A stretch of 64,000 nucleotides of DNA from Thalassoroseus pseudoceratinae (GTDB lineage: Bacteria; Planctomycetota; Planctomycetia; Planctomycetales; Planctomycetaceae): contig NZ_JAALXT010000008.1 of assembly GCF_011634775.1 (NCBI RefSeq), positions 124,001 to 188,000 of the forward strand. Reading direction: 5' to 3'. A model generated the notes under the pieces. That model did not search any database. It was not told the DNA's origin and saw only the letters and a program-made list of their open reading frames with translations. The position numbers and the translations under genes are program-made. Shown piece after piece: positions 1 through 9,337 of this stretch. Within the stretch, counting starts at the first letter, position 1. Every line of letters begins with the position of its first letter.

Positions 1-2
1 TC

Positions 3-440
3 GGTCCGCGGTGGTATCAGCGGATGGCATTGAGAGCGGCAATGGCCATTGGCAAGACGCACCATCGGGTGAAGATTCCACTCGCGGATCCAGCGTTGTT
101 CACGAACGATCTCGAATGGCAAGAATTCATCCGCACCGACGCGGCGACGTTACGAGAGATCACGACATCCCTGGTGACTGCCGGGATTGCTCTCGAACGG
201 GAATCGCAAGCAGCGGCAGAACAAATTTGTATCCCGACACTGGTGATGCTTGCCGGTACCGATCGCATCATCGATAACCCACAAACCCAGAAGTGGTTCA
301 AGCGGCTTGGGACGAGTGAGACAACGCTCATCGAATACCCCACCGCCGCTCACACGCTGGAATTCGAGCGCGAATGCCCATTCATCGCCGATTGGCAAAA
401 GTGGCTCGCGACCCAGGTCAAACACACCGATCAGAAATGA
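3..440 (+). CDS. Alpha/beta hydrolase, C-terminal part (5' end outside window)
   Basis: The reading frame is open from the window's left edge, so this is the C-terminal ~145 residues of a longer protein. The segment IPTLVMLAGTDRIIDN followed later by YPTAAHTLEFE fits the last strands of an alpha/beta hydrolase (lysophospholipase or monoacylglycerol lipase-like). The Asp in AGTDRI and the His in AAHTLEF would be the acid and base of the catalytic triad; the nucleophilic Ser would lie upstream, outside the window. Substrate cannot be told. It is followed by a REP-like palindrome and is convergent with the dioxygenase gene. Family assignment is fairly safe, specific function is not. Confidence 0.7.
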   Translation, partial: GPRWYQRMALRAAMAIGKTHHRVKIPLADPALFTNDLEWQEFIRTDAATLREITTSLVTAGIALERESQAAAEQICIPTLVMLAGTDRIIDNPQTQKWFKRLGTSETTLIEYPTAAHTLEFERECPFIADWQKWLATQVKHTDQK

Positions 441-458
441 TGACGTAACGAAGTTAGG

Positions 459-490
459 TGGCATGCCCACGGCTTTGCGCGGGCATGGAT
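459..490. repeat. REP-like palindrome, copy 1
   Basis: CATGCCC (462-468) and GGGCATG (481-487) are perfect inverted arms around a 12-nt loop, with GGTGG just before the left arm. It lies between two convergent genes. Two relatives occur at 18181-18214 and 19314-19347; all share the form GTGGCAYGCCC-loop-GGGCRTG. It may also act as a terminator for the converging genes, but no T-run is present. Confidence 0.5.
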
Positions 491-500
491 GACCGCTGCT

Positions 501-1247
501 CTAGTTCTGCGGTCGGCGTGGTGGTGGACTGCCGGGACGTCGCAATCCGCCGGGACGGCGTCCCCGCAGTCCTCGTCGTTCGGGTTCTACGGGAGTCAAA
601 CCGACAATGATATCGGCTTGAGCCAGCAGCTCACCGCTCCGACTTTCTTTCATCGGTTTGAAATCGACATCGACGAGTTCTTTCACCTTCGGATCAATGC
701 TGCGATAGATACCGTCCCGCTGATTCTGTGCATGGCCTTTGACAAAGAATTGACTCGTCAGCAGCCGACTTTCGCCCTTGCGAACCAGGAAGTGAATGTG
801 TGGCGTGCGTCCGGGATACGGTACGGGTTTGACGGTGCGGAAGTAGTACCGACCGTCGCTGCCGGTCGTGAACCGTCCGAACCCTTGGAAATTCTTGTCC
901 CGTTTGTCGGCGTTGCTCGTGCCGGAATGAAGGTACGCTCCGTTGTGATCGACTTGCCAAATCTCGATCACCGCGTTTCGCAACGGCTCACCGGATGGCC
1001 CCAGAATCCGTCCAGAGAGGTGCGTAATCTCTCCGACTGCGGGAGTCAGTTTGTCGTTGAGGACAATCAAATCGTTATCAGTATCGAGTGGCAGCTTGTC
1101 CGGATAGAATGGACCTTCAGTCATACGAGGTGTGCGTGCCAACTCGTCCGCGAAAGCGCCCGGCACGGTCCAGGCGGTCGCCCCGAGAGCGGTCAGTCCA
1201 CCAAGGAAATGTCGTCGGCTGACGTGGAACTGAAATCGATTTGTCAT
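501..1247 (-). CDS. Intradiol ring-cleavage dioxygenase (protocatechuate/catechol type), Tat-exported
   Basis: A 248-residue protein. The chosen ATG at 1247 has an AGGAAG Shine-Dalgarno and gives an N-terminus with a twin-arginine motif (SRRHFLGG, residues 10-17), a hydrophobic stretch and an AFA cleavage site, so export by Tat is likely. The body matches intradiol dioxygenases: GAYLHSG (Tyr about 106), PYPGRTPHIHF (Tyr about 144, His about 150 and 152), which are the expected non-haem Fe(III) ligands. The family cleaves catecholic rings between the hydroxyls using O2. The substrate here is unknown; no other aromatic-degradation genes are adjacent. The C-terminal 30 residues are a low-complexity RRPGG/PPPRR tail unlike the core family. 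Confidence 0.85.
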   Translation of the reverse strand: MTNRFQFHVSRRHFLGGLTALGATAWTVPGAFADELARTPRMTEGPFYPDKLPLDTDNDLIVLNDKLTPAVGEITHLSGRILGPSGEPLRNAVIEIWQVDHNGAYLHSGTSNADKRDKNFQGFGRFTTGSDGRYYFRTVKPVPYPGRTPHIHFLVRKGESRLLTSQFFVKGHAQNQRDGIYRSIDPKVKELVDVDFKPMKESRSGELLAQADIIVGLTPVEPERRGLRGRRPGGLRRPGSPPPRRPQN

Positions 1248-1412
1248 CACTAGCTTCCTGTGGGGTTCGAACCGGTTATCCGTCTTCCTATCGAACATTA
1301 CGTAAGACCGTCGGGCTTCTAACCCCGCAATCCGGAAAAAGTTCTGCCGGAATTGAACCGCCGCGGTCAAAGTTTCAACAATCTCAAAGCAACGCGATCA
1401 CAAAGGAATCCC

Positions 1413-2327
1413 ATGTTGAAAACCCATTTTGCTTGGATGATGTTGATTCTGATTTCCTCAACGGCTCCCCGCATTCACGCTGAGGAAACCCAACGAGACG
1501 CGGAACCCGCGAAGCCGGTGCCGTTGAATAAGCAGAAGACGGTACTGCTCAACCGAGCCGACAAACAAATCATCGTGAAGACGAAAGTGGTTCTTCGGGA
1601 AGGGATGCTGGAAATGCTCCTGTGCAAGAAGCAAACCAAAGAGCACGAATCGATTCTATCCGTCGATGCCGACGCCTACGTTATCCATTCCGGTTTGTTG
1701 GCCCTCGGTGCGGAAGCCGGCAAAACGGTGCGGTACGAGAACGAAAAGTTCTATCCGCCGACCGGAGAGAAACTCGACATTTTCGCCATCTGGACGGACG
1801 AGAACGACAAAATTCATCGGGTGAATGTCAAAACTTGGATCCGACGGGCGATCTATCGGTTCTACGTTGCCGATTTGGAGGCGTTGCCCAAGGGTGTCAC
1901 CCTGCTGAAAACCAGTGAGCTTCGGTACGACGCCAAGATTAAGGAACTCTATTGGTACGGTCCCATGACGGAAGAGCAACGGGACGAGTTTCTTAAGATG
2001 AGTGACGACAAAACATTTCAAGCCGCAATTCGGCGGTTCTTCAAGGAGAGCCAACCTCGCCAAATGGACGCCGACTGGGTCTTCTGCGGTAGCGGGTTCT
2101 ATGTCGTGCCGGATGGACCAGACAAAGGCAAACGCATCTATCAAGCGGAGAGTGGTGATTTCATCTGTGTTGCCAACTTCGCGACCGCGATGATCGACGT
2201 CGGCGTGGAAAGCTCTGCCAGCGGTTCCGGTAACCTGCTCTACGAAGCTTGGACCGAACGCATCCCGCCAAAAGACACGATCGTCACTTTGGAGATCATT
2301 CCCCAGGGGAAGTCCAAAAAGAAGTAA
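1413..2327 (+). CDS. YdjY-domain secreted protein
   Basis: A 304-residue protein with an N-terminal signal peptide (FAWMMLILISS...IHA). The ATG at 1413 follows AAAGGAATCCC and is preferred over an upstream in-frame ATG at 1353. The region from about residue 40 on (KTVLLNRADKQIIVKTKVVLREGMLEMLLCKKQTKEHESILSV split over the middle) resembles the YdjY-type domain common in planctomycete secreted proteins: a conserved core with KEHESIL and a following H/S-rich loop. The domain's function is unknown. It is the first of two secreted proteins in a row and probably has its own promoter, diverging from the dioxygenase. Confidence 0.6.
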   Translation: MLKTHFAWMMLILISSTAPRIHAEETQRDAEPAKPVPLNKQKTVLLNRADKQIIVKTKVVLREGMLEMLLCKKQTKEHESILSVDADAYVIHSGLLALGAEAGKTVRYENEKFYPPTGEKLDIFAIWTDENDKIHRVNVKTWIRRAIYRFYVADLEALPKGVTLLKTSELRYDAKIKELYWYGPMTEEQRDEFLKMSDDKTFQAAIRRFFKESQPRQMDADWVFCGSGFYVVPDGPDKGKRIYQAESGDFICVANFATAMIDVGVESSASGSGNLLYEAWTERIPPKDTIVTLEIIPQGKSKKK

Positions 2328-2526
2328 ACGCCGAAAGACTTGCATGACTGCATGTGCTGAACGGTGTTTGCGCACCATTTCATAAGCGACGACCGAGACG
2401 GAAATCATCGTTCCGATGGGGCGAGTGCTTGCCGATGCGAAACCACGGGGTTAGGGTTGCTCAGGGATTCGTCTCGCGTGGAAGCGAACACCAGAAACAT
2501 TTTCTTGACAAAGGACGCTACGAACG

Positions 2527-3423
2527 ATGAGAAAACTCCTGAGATCGTCCGGTGTGTTGCTTTCGACTTGCGTATTACTCGCAGGTTGTAGTGAGTCGCC
2601 GCAAGAGACCGCAGCAAAACCACCAGCGAAGTCCAACGCAGAATCGCCGAGCGTCCCCCAACAACAGAACGACGATACACCGACCGTCAACGAAGCGACA
2701 GCCAAGACCGATGAATCTTCGGCGGAGTCAACACCACCCAGTCCTCCTTCGACGCCACCGAAGAATCTTGCGGACGCAGAAGTCTCGCTGACGATTCCGG
2801 CCGATGAATTTACCTTCGAGAAATTCACGAAGGCGATGTTCAACGAAAACAAAGGCAAAGTGATTGAAACGATTGGAGTCGTTCGTTCGTATGAAATCAA
2901 TTTCGATGCAACGCCGATACTTCATCTCGACAAGAACTACATGGAATTTGCCAGCCAACCAGGATCTCATGCGGTCTTTCGAGCGATGCCAGGGCAAACG
3001 GTCACGCTTCGGCAATGGATCAACCCTCAGACGTCTTTCGATCTATGGCAGGCCTTTCACAGGTGGACCATCGTCAAGATTGAAGGCCCTCAACCACAGA
3101 CCGTCGATGCGCTCACAGTCGCAAAAGATTTCGCCAACGATCAACAAGCCGCTATCGAAAAATATCTCGAGAAGTATTTCATCATTACCGGGACAGTTCA
3201 TCAATTTAACGATGACGGGCCGCGTTTCATCGTGACACTCACGCCAGAGGACGTCGAACCCAAAGTCGTTGCGGAGTACACGCCCTACGGCGAGACCGTG
3301 AGTCCCAAGGAGTGGGTGCAAGAAGGCAAAGACGTGAAAGTTTTGGCGAAGTTTTTCTTGGAGAAACCCGAAGTTTCCGATGCTCTCGCATTGCCGCCGG
3401 AAGACAAAACCGCTGACAAATAA
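2527..3423 (+). CDS. Lipoprotein with OB-fold-like repeats, hypothetical
   Basis: A 298-residue protein. The first 21 residues form a lipoprotein signal with lipobox LLAGC, so Cys-21 should be lipidated and the protein anchored to a membrane. A Ser/Thr/Pro/Gln-rich linker (about residues 22-80) follows. The rest holds two similar units, each with a GxVxx(Y/F) beta start (ETIGVVRSYEINFD and FIITGTVHQFNDDG) and long beta-strand prediction, reminiscent of tRNA_anti-like OB folds found in secreted proteins. The start is supported by AAAGGA upstream of the ATG. No enzyme motif is visible. Confidence 0.55.
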   Translation: MRKLLRSSGVLLSTCVLLAGCSESPQETAAKPPAKSNAESPSVPQQQNDDTPTVNEATAKTDESSAESTPPSPPSTPPKNLADAEVSLTIPADEFTFEKFTKAMFNENKGKVIETIGVVRSYEINFDATPILHLDKNYMEFASQPGSHAVFRAMPGQTVTLRQWINPQTSFDLWQAFHRWTIVKIEGPQPQTVDALTVAKDFANDQQAAIEKYLEKYFIITGTVHQFNDDGPRFIVTLTPEDVEPKVVAEYTPYGETVSPKEWVQEGKDVKVLAKFFLEKPEVSDALALPPEDKTADK

Positions 3424-3514
3424 CGCGCGGTTGATCTCAGGAACAAAGAGCACGTTCAGCGTCTCAGGTTCTGTGCTTCTCGACGAATACGCATCGCCAG
3501 TCGCTACACTCAGA

Positions 3515-4360
3515 TTAGACTGCGGCTAGCTCGGTCATTTCGGCACTCAGTTCCCATAGTCGCGACCGCAACTCACAATCATTCGCCACTGGATTCATTG
3601 GAGCCGGACGACGGTTCCGAAAGTACAATCCGGTTTGCCCGGCGACTTCTTCGGATGTGGCGAGATAGATCGAAGTCTCCGCACCGGTTCGCGGACTTTT
3701 TCCATACCAGCGGGAAACAAAACTCAACATCTTCGGCAAACCGAGAAACTGTTGATACAGTCCCGTGGCGATGGTTCCCGGATGGAGTGCGTTGCACGTG
3801 ATGCCGGTTTCTTCCAACCGTTTGGCTAACTCCACGGTGAATAACACGTTTGCCAACTTCGTTTGTGCGTAGATCGTGCGGGGGTGGTAGTTTCGTTCGC
3901 CTTGCAGATTGTCGAAGTCGATTTTCCCTCGACGATGCATTCCCGAGGAGACATTCAAAACGCGAGCGGATTCGGCGGCCATCAACCTGCTTTGCAACAA
4001 ATGGGTCAGCAGAAACGGCGCAAGATGGTTCACCGCCCATTGCAATTCGATGCCATCGTCCGTGAGCTGTCGAGTTTGCGACAAGACGGCGGCGTTGTTG
4101 ATGAGCACATCCAGCGACTCGAATCGTGACTGAAACTCAGCTGCGAATTTTCGGATCGAAGATTGCGACGCCAAATCGCAGAGCATGAGTTCCACGGATA
4201 GGCTGCCGCTCTCCCAGCGAATCCGATTGCGAGCGGCTTCGCCACGGGATTGGTCGCGGCAAAGCATGATGACTTCCGCACCGGTGCGTGCCAACCCGAG
4301 AGCCGTCTCGTAGCCGATTCCCGCGTTGGCCCCCGTAATGAGAATTCGACGGCTCGCCAT
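3515..4360 (-). CDS. Short-chain dehydrogenase/reductase, retinol dehydrogenase-like
   Basis: A 281-residue classical SDR. Visible motifs are the Rossmann TGANAGIG (about residues 9-16), NNAA (near residue 90), catalytic Ser in LNVSSGM (about 140) and YAQTK (YxxxK, about 166-170). It should oxidise or reduce a hydroxyl/keto group with NAD(P). The sequence resembles the retinol-dehydrogenase/WWOX-like branch (LPGTIATGLYQ-type loop). It is the second gene of a pair: its ATG (4358-4360) overlaps the homoserine dehydrogenase stop in a TGATG arrangement, so translation is probably coupled. Its substrate is not evident and a role in threonine synthesis is not implied. Confidence 0.8.
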   Translation of the reverse strand: MASRRILITGANAGIGYETALGLARTGAEVIMLCRDQSRGEAARNRIRWESGSLSVELMLCDLASQSSIRKFAAEFQSRFESLDVLINNAAVLSQTRQLTDDGIELQWAVNHLAPFLLTHLLQSRLMAAESARVLNVSSGMHRRGKIDFDNLQGERNYHPRTIYAQTKLANVLFTVELAKRLEETGITCNALHPGTIATGLYQQFLGLPKMLSFVSRWYGKSPRTGAETSIYLATSEEVAGQTGLYFRNRRPAPMNPVANDCELRSRLWELSAEMTELAAV

Positions 4361-5673
4361 CAATCAGCGACCGGCAACAGAATCCATGGCGGTTGCAACG
4401 TGTTCAATTGTTGAAATTCCCGTTCGGCAGCTTGCATGCGTCCACGTGTAGTGCGATGCGTCATCACCACGACTGGCACCATCGGTCGTGATCCGGCTTG
4501 CGTCTTGGACTCCGATGCTTCGTGTTGCATGATCGACGCCAAGCTGATGCCGTTGCGACCCAAAATATCCGCAATCTCCGCGAACACGTGCGGACGGTCT
4601 TCCATGCTAAACCGCAAGAAATACCGGCTCGTGATTTCGTCCGGAGCCTGCACCGGTAACGGTGTTCGTTCGCCCCACAGGTCGAGCAATGGGAATGTCA
4701 GTCGCGTGCGACCGGCGACGGTGTCGACCAAGTCCGCCACAACAGCGGAGGCCGTCGGCATCTGACCGGCTCCCGGACCGGTGTACCAAGTTCGCCCGAC
4801 CGCATCGCCATCGACCGCGATGATGTTGAACGCCCCGTCGGCTTGGGCGACCGGTCGATCCTGCTTGACGAGCGTCGGTTGAACGTGCATTTCCAAGTGC
4901 CCGTCCACCACCTTGGCCACACCAAGTAACTTGATGCGGTACCCTAACTCCGCCGCATATTGCAAATCCGCAAGCGCCACCGAATCGATCCCCTGTCGGG
5001 GGAACTCATCAAGCGACACCGTTGTTCCAAATGCCAATCGAGCCAGGATTGTCAGTTTCTGAGCGGCATCGGTGCCATCGACATCCATTGTGGGGTCGGC
5101 CTCGGCGTAACCGAGTTCCTGAGCCTGTTTCAATGCGTCTTCGTAAGTTCGTCCCTGCGAAAGCATTTCCGTCAGAATGTAGTTGCTCGTGCCGTTGAGA
5201 ATCGCCTCGATCGAGCGAATCTGGTTCGCCGTCATCGACTGCCCAATCGCGGCGATGATCGGAATTCCACCGGCAACCGCCGCTTCAAACGCGATCGTGC
5301 AATCGTGTTCTCGAGCGAGCTGGAACAATTCCTCGCCATGCTCACATAGTAACGCTTTGTTCGCAGTGACCACATTCTTTCCGGCTTTTAGGAATGCGAT
5401 CATCATTTCCCGAGCGGTCGTGGTCCCGCCCACGAGTTGCACCACGACTGAAACGTCGTCATCTTCGAGCACGGTCCGCCAATTGTCGGTCAGTACGCCA
5501 TCGGGAAGCTCAATCTCACGGGGTTTGGATAAATCCCGGCAGACGGCCCGACGAAGTTGGATATCCCGCCCGGACCGCGTTTTCAAACGGTCGGCATGTT
5601 GAAGCAACAGTTTCGCCACGCCGGTTCCAACGGTTCCCAGGCCGACGATTGCAACGGAGATGGGATTGGTCAT
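4360..5673 (-). CDS. hom: Homoserine dehydrogenase
   Basis: A 437-residue enzyme that reduces aspartate semialdehyde to homoserine with NAD(P)H, in the threonine and methionine branch. The N-terminal Rossmann fold starts with GLGTVGTGVAKLL (about residues 11-23). VTANKALL (about 104-111), AAVAGGIPII and the catalytic region GTSNYILTEM...A.ADPTMDVDG (residues 170-205) are family signatures. An ACT regulatory domain is at the C-terminus (FSMEDRPHVFAEIADILGRNGISLASI), so feedback control by threonine is expected. No Shine-Dalgarno is visible; the leader is AT-rich. It diverges from mqnA with a 276-bp gap. Confidence 0.95.
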   Translation of the reverse strand: MTNPISVAIVGLGTVGTGVAKLLLQHADRLKTRSGRDIQLRRAVCRDLSKPREIELPDGVLTDNWRTVLEDDDVSVVVQLVGGTTTAREMMIAFLKAGKNVVTANKALLCEHGEELFQLAREHDCTIAFEAAVAGGIPIIAAIGQSMTANQIRSIEAILNGTSNYILTEMLSQGRTYEDALKQAQELGYAEADPTMDVDGTDAAQKLTILARLAFGTTVSLDEFPRQGIDSVALADLQYAAELGYRIKLLGVAKVVDGHLEMHVQPTLVKQDRPVAQADGAFNIIAVDGDAVGRTWYTGPGAGQMPTASAVVADLVDTVAGRTRLTFPLLDLWGERTPLPVQAPDEITSRYFLRFSMEDRPHVFAEIADILGRNGISLASIMQHEASESKTQAGSRPMVPVVVMTHRTTRGRMQAAEREFQQLNTLQPPWILLPVAD

Positions 5674-5949
5674 AAATTTTTAAATTGCTCAGATAAATCC
5701 GGTCGGCATCTTTTCCCAAGAAGCCTGTTAATCCGGAGAGGATTACACGGTTCATTCGTTGTGGCATGGTAATCGTTGAGACGGTGGATTGCCACGCGAT
5801 CGGAACCGTCCGGTTTGCGGTCCGCGAAAAGACGCCTATAATCTGCCGAGCAAGCGGTGAGGTGCGTCGTGAAGCACCCATTCGGCAATGGTTCGATTAT
5901 CGCGGTGCGTCACGACGCATCTTGTGGATTACTGAGAGTTGACCCAACT

Positions 5950-6840
5950 ATGTTTCGTCCGGTGAAAATTGGGGCCGTGAGTTATCTGAACTCGAAGCCT
6001 CTGATTGAAGACCTCGAACATTTGGCTTCGTCCGCCGATTTGACGCTGGACTACCCCAGCCGTCTCGCGGACGATTTGGCCGCTGGTGAACTCGACGTCG
6101 CATTGATTCCCTCCTTCGAATTTCTGCGTCAATCGGACTACAAAATCGTTTCCGATGCGTGCGTTGCCACCCATGGGGCGGTGATGAGCGTCAAACTCTA
6201 CACGCGAACACCGTGGAGCGAAATTCGTCGGCTTGCTCTCGATGAAGGTTCCCGCACGAGTGCGGCTTTGGCCCAAATTTTACTCGCGGAACGATTTGGC
6301 GTGCATCCCGAATTGATGCCGCTCCCGATCGGTGAATCGGCCGAAACCAGCCCGGCCGACGCTGTTCTAATGATCGGTGATCGGGCCATGCACCCGCCGC
6401 AAGAATCCTTCCACGATTCCTGGGATCTCGGTGAGGAATGGCTGCGTTGGACGGGCTTGCCCTTCGTCTTCGCGTTGTGGGCTGCTCGAAAAGACACTCA
6501 GCTTGACCAAGTCGAACTGGCATTGACCCAATCCCGTGATCGCGGCGTCAGCCGACTGCCGGAAATCGCCCAACGCGAAGCCGACAAGTTGGGTCTGACT
6601 GAAGACGTCGCGACCCGTTATTTGCAGGAAAATTTGTACTTCCAACTCGGTTCCGCCGAACGCAGCGGACTGCGGTTGTTCCAACAACTCGCGATCCAAA
6701 ATCAATTCCTCACTGCCGACACCGAAATTGTTTTCCACAACTGTCGACCTTCCAACTCGCGAAGCCATCATGAGCACTCTCACAGCGACCGCCCCTCCGC
6801 CGACACTCAACGCCAGCGAACTGAAATCGCTTCTCGATAA
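5950..6840 (+). CDS. mqnA: Chorismate dehydratase (menaquinone biosynthesis, futalosine pathway)
   Basis: A 296-residue member of the MqnA/MqnD periplasmic-binding-fold family. It converts chorismate to 3-enolpyruvoylbenzoate, the first step of futalosine-dependent menaquinone synthesis. The N-terminus KIGAVSYLNSKPL (from residue 4) is the MqnA signature; a second conserved piece is ALDEGSRTSAALAQILL (about residue 97), then DAVLMIGDRAM. The ATG at 5950 is chosen over an upstream in-frame start because the family begins here. The last ~25 residues (HNCRPSNSRSHHEHSHSD...) are non-conserved and lie where the frame overlaps the start of mqnC by about 70 nt. Confidence 0.93.
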   Translation: MFRPVKIGAVSYLNSKPLIEDLEHLASSADLTLDYPSRLADDLAAGELDVALIPSFEFLRQSDYKIVSDACVATHGAVMSVKLYTRTPWSEIRRLALDEGSRTSAALAQILLAERFGVHPELMPLPIGESAETSPADAVLMIGDRAMHPPQESFHDSWDLGEEWLRWTGLPFVFALWAARKDTQLDQVELALTQSRDRGVSRLPEIAQREADKLGLTEDVATRYLQENLYFQLGSAERSGLRLFQQLAIQNQFLTADTEIVFHNCRPSNSRSHHEHSHSDRPSADTQRQRTEIASR

Positions 6841-7948
6841 AACGGTTGCCGGGGAGCGGTTGTCGACGGAATCGGCCTTGGCTCTACTGCATTCGCACGA
6901 TGTGATCAGCATCGGGGAAGCCGCCCATGCGGTCACCGAGCGAATGCACCCGGAGCGAATCCGTACCTACAACATTGATCGCAACATCAACTACAGCAAC
7001 GCCTGCACAGCGGTGTGCGATTTCTGTGCGTTTTACCGTCCCGTCGGGCACGAGGAAGCGTACGTACTGTCCGAGGAGGTGTTGTTCCAAAAGATTCAGG
7101 AAACCGTGGACCTCGGTGGCGATCAAGTCCTGATGCAAGGCGGACTGCACCCAACATTGCCATTGGAGTGGTACGAAAACCTGTTGCGGTCGATCAAAGA
7201 ACGCTTTCCGCAAGTGAATCTTCATGCATTCAGCCCACCGGAGATTCATCACTTTATGAAACTCTCCAAACTTCCGTTGGAAACCGTGCTACAACGGCTC
7301 AAAGACGCCGGACTGGGCAGCATTCCCGGTGGTGGGGGCGAGATTCTTGTCGACCGCGTTCGCAAAGCTGTCACACGAGGAAAGGCGTTGACCGAAGACT
7401 GGTTGAACGTTAACCGCGTTTGGCATCAACTCGGTGGGAAATCAACGGCCACGATGATGTTCGGACACGTCGAAACGCTTGCCGAACGCATCGAACACCT
7501 GGACCGAATCCGTGAATTGCAGGACGAGACTGGTGGTTTCACAGCGTTCATTTGCTGGACGCATCAGCCGCCGCACGTGGCTCCGTGGTTTGGTCGTGAT
7601 GCGGAAAACGGCCGCAAAGGTGGCACGGATATGTCACAACTTCCGCCCGCCGGCGCGTTCGAGTACTTGAAAACCCAGGCTATCGCTCGGTTGTTTCTCG
7701 ATAACGTGCCGAACATTCAATCCTCATGGGTCACACAGGGCGAGAAAATCGGTCAGGTTGCGTTGTTCTTCGGAGCCAACGACATGGGCAGCTTGATGAT
7801 CGAGGAGAACGTCGTCAGTGAAGCCGGCACGGTGCATCACTTGTCGGTTGAATCGTTGCGACGATGTATCCGAGAAGCCGGCTACATCCCTCGCCAACGC
7901 AACGTATTCTACGAACTGATCGAAGAATCGGAAACTTCGGCCCCCTGA
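6770..7948 (+). CDS. mqnC: Cyclic dehypoxanthinyl futalosine synthase (radical SAM)
   Basis: A 392-residue radical SAM enzyme that cyclises dehypoxanthine futalosine, a later step of the same menaquinone route as MqnA. The CTAVCDFC motif (CxxxCxxC, about residues 78-85) binds the 4Fe-4S cluster. IDRNINYSNAC before it, QGGLHPTLPLEWYE, and GLGSIPGGGGEIL are typical of the MqnC/MqnE/CofH group; the pairing with mqnA favours MqnC. The ATG at 6770 is used; an earlier in-frame start (6728) would add 14 residues. It overlaps the mqnA 3' end, implying an operon. MqnB, MqnD and MqnE are not in this window. Confidence 0.9.
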   Translation: MSTLTATAPPPTLNASELKSLLDKTVAGERLSTESALALLHSHDVISIGEAAHAVTERMHPERIRTYNIDRNINYSNACTAVCDFCAFYRPVGHEEAYVLSEEVLFQKIQETVDLGGDQVLMQGGLHPTLPLEWYENLLRSIKERFPQVNLHAFSPPEIHHFMKLSKLPLETVLQRLKDAGLGSIPGGGGEILVDRVRKAVTRGKALTEDWLNVNRVWHQLGGKSTATMMFGHVETLAERIEHLDRIRELQDETGGFTAFICWTHQPPHVAPWFGRDAENGRKGGTDMSQLPPAGAFEYLKTQAIARLFLDNVPNIQSSWVTQGEKIGQVALFFGANDMGSLMIEENVVSEAGTVHHLSVESLRRCIREAGYIPRQRNVFYELIEESETSAP

Positions 7949-8305
7949 CTGAACGGGAACCAGCTTGGTGGAGATAAAGTCACCATCTGACTGGATTTCG
8001 TCGTCGATTGCTTGGAAATCGAGAGGATCATTGCTGGCATTCCTTTTGCTTCATGACTGGTGGAGTCGTTCTCCAGCATGAAAAAGCGGAATGCTTCCGC
8101 ATCTGACCAATCATCTGCCGAACACGAATTGCTTTCCATCGCAAACTCGTTTGGGCATTGAGTTGGTAGGACGACTTCGTTGTTGAGTTGTCTTTTGCAA
8201 CGCTTGGCCGATTTCGGATGTGGTGTGACGTCCACGGAAGTCAGGGAAGCCGAGCTGCGTGAACGCACCTCAAAGGTCAACGTGGAACCTTCTTTCGGAG
8301 CGGAC
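7949..8305. other. Intergenic region with no supported gene
   Basis: The 357 bases between mqnC and the following SDR hold short open frames on both strands but none with a family motif or a good Shine-Dalgarno. A small GCGGAATGCTTCCGC hairpin (8091-8105) is visible without a T-run. No convincing promoter was found by eye. Confidence 0.4.
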
Positions 8306-9337
8306 ATGCCAGAATCAACGGATCGAACGTACGAAGTAGCCGTTGTGACAGGGGCGACGGCGGGTGTCGGTCGGGCTGTCGTCGAGGAATTTGCCAAGCG
8401 TCACGCACGGATCGGTTTGCTCGCTCGAGATGATTCACGTCTACAGCAAACTGTCGAGGCCGTTAAGAGACTTGGCGGCGAAGCGATTGCCATTCCAACC
8501 GATGTCGCGGATGCCAACGCCGTCGAAGAAGCGGCTAGCCAAGTTGAAGACACGTTCGGCCCGATCGACATCTGGATCAACAACGCCATGACGACGGTTT
8601 TTGCCGCTCTTGAAGACATCGAACCGGAGGAGTATCGCCGAGCCACAGAGGTCACTTATTTGGGCACGGTCTGGGGAACGATGGCAGCTCTCAAACGGAT
8701 GCGGAAACGGGACCGAGGTGTGATTGTTCAAGTTGGTTCCGCCCTGTCCTACCGGGCGATTCCGCTTCAGGCTCCGTACTGTGGAGCAAAGTTCGCCATT
8801 CGTGGCATGACCGACTCGCTTCGCTGCGAATTGATGCACGAAAAAAGCTCCATTCATATCACGATGGTGCAGTTGCCTGCTGTGAACACACCGCAATTCA
8901 GTTGGTGCCGCTCAAAGTTACCAAAGCATCCCCAACCCGTTCCGCCAATTTTCAGCCCAGAGATGGCGGCCGAAGCAATCTACTGGTCCGCACACCAGCG
9001 GCAGCGTGAAGTTCAACTTGGTCTACCGACCATGCAAGCGATCGAAGGCAACAAGGTGGCTCCGTCACTAGCCGATTGGAAACTCGCCAACGACGCTTAT
9101 GACGGTCAACAGACGGACGAAGACATTGCCCCTGATCGGCCCGACAATCTGTTCTCGCCGGTCCCTGGTGATTTCGATGCCACCGGCCGGTTCAACGATC
9201 GGGCCAAGCCTCGACGTTGGCAGTGGGAACTCACGAAACGACGCGGTTGGGTGATCGGCAGTTTAATTCTGCTGATGATCCTGGTGATTGTTTTGATCAC
9301 TCTCGGTTTGCAAGCAGCTATCGAGTCGGCGACGTGA
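8306..9337 (+). CDS. SDR family oxidoreductase with C-terminal membrane anchor
   Basis: A 343-residue protein. An SDR domain fills about residues 8-270: VTGATAGVG (TGxxxGxG), NNAM, Ser in VGSALSYRA and YCGAK (YxxxK) are all present, so it should be catalytically competent with NAD(P). After a Pro-rich linker (PDRPDNLFSPVPGDFDATGRFND) a single strongly hydrophobic helix (GSLILLMILVIVLITLGLQAAI) ends the protein, predicting tail anchoring in the inner membrane. The ATG at 8306 has GGAG five bases upstream; the frame is open further upstream. Its 3' end overlaps the convergent FG-GAP gene by 20 bp. The substrate is unknown. Confidence 0.82.
   Translation: MPESTDRTYEVAVVTGATAGVGRAVVEEFAKRHARIGLLARDDSRLQQTVEAVKRLGGEAIAIPTDVADANAVEEAASQVEDTFGPIDIWINNAMTTVFAALEDIEPEEYRRATEVTYLGTVWGTMAALKRMRKRDRGVIVQVGSALSYRAIPLQAPYCGAKFAIRGMTDSLRCELMHEKSSIHITMVQLPAVNTPQFSWCRSKLPKHPQPVPPIFSPEMAAEAIYWSAHQRQREVQLGLPTMQAIEGNKVAPSLADWKLANDAYDGQQTDEDIAPDRPDNLFSPVPGDFDATGRFNDRAKPRRWQWELTKRRGWVIGSLILLMILVIVLITLGLQAAIESAT

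Noticed and set aside
5674-5949. Amino-acid riboswitch or leader peptide before hom
   Set aside because: No leader ORF rich in Thr/Ile/Met codons and no terminator/antiterminator pair was seen.
7909-8397. 162-codon minus-strand frame between mqnC and the SDR
   Set aside because: Ser/Thr-rich composition without motif and overlapping the SDR start.
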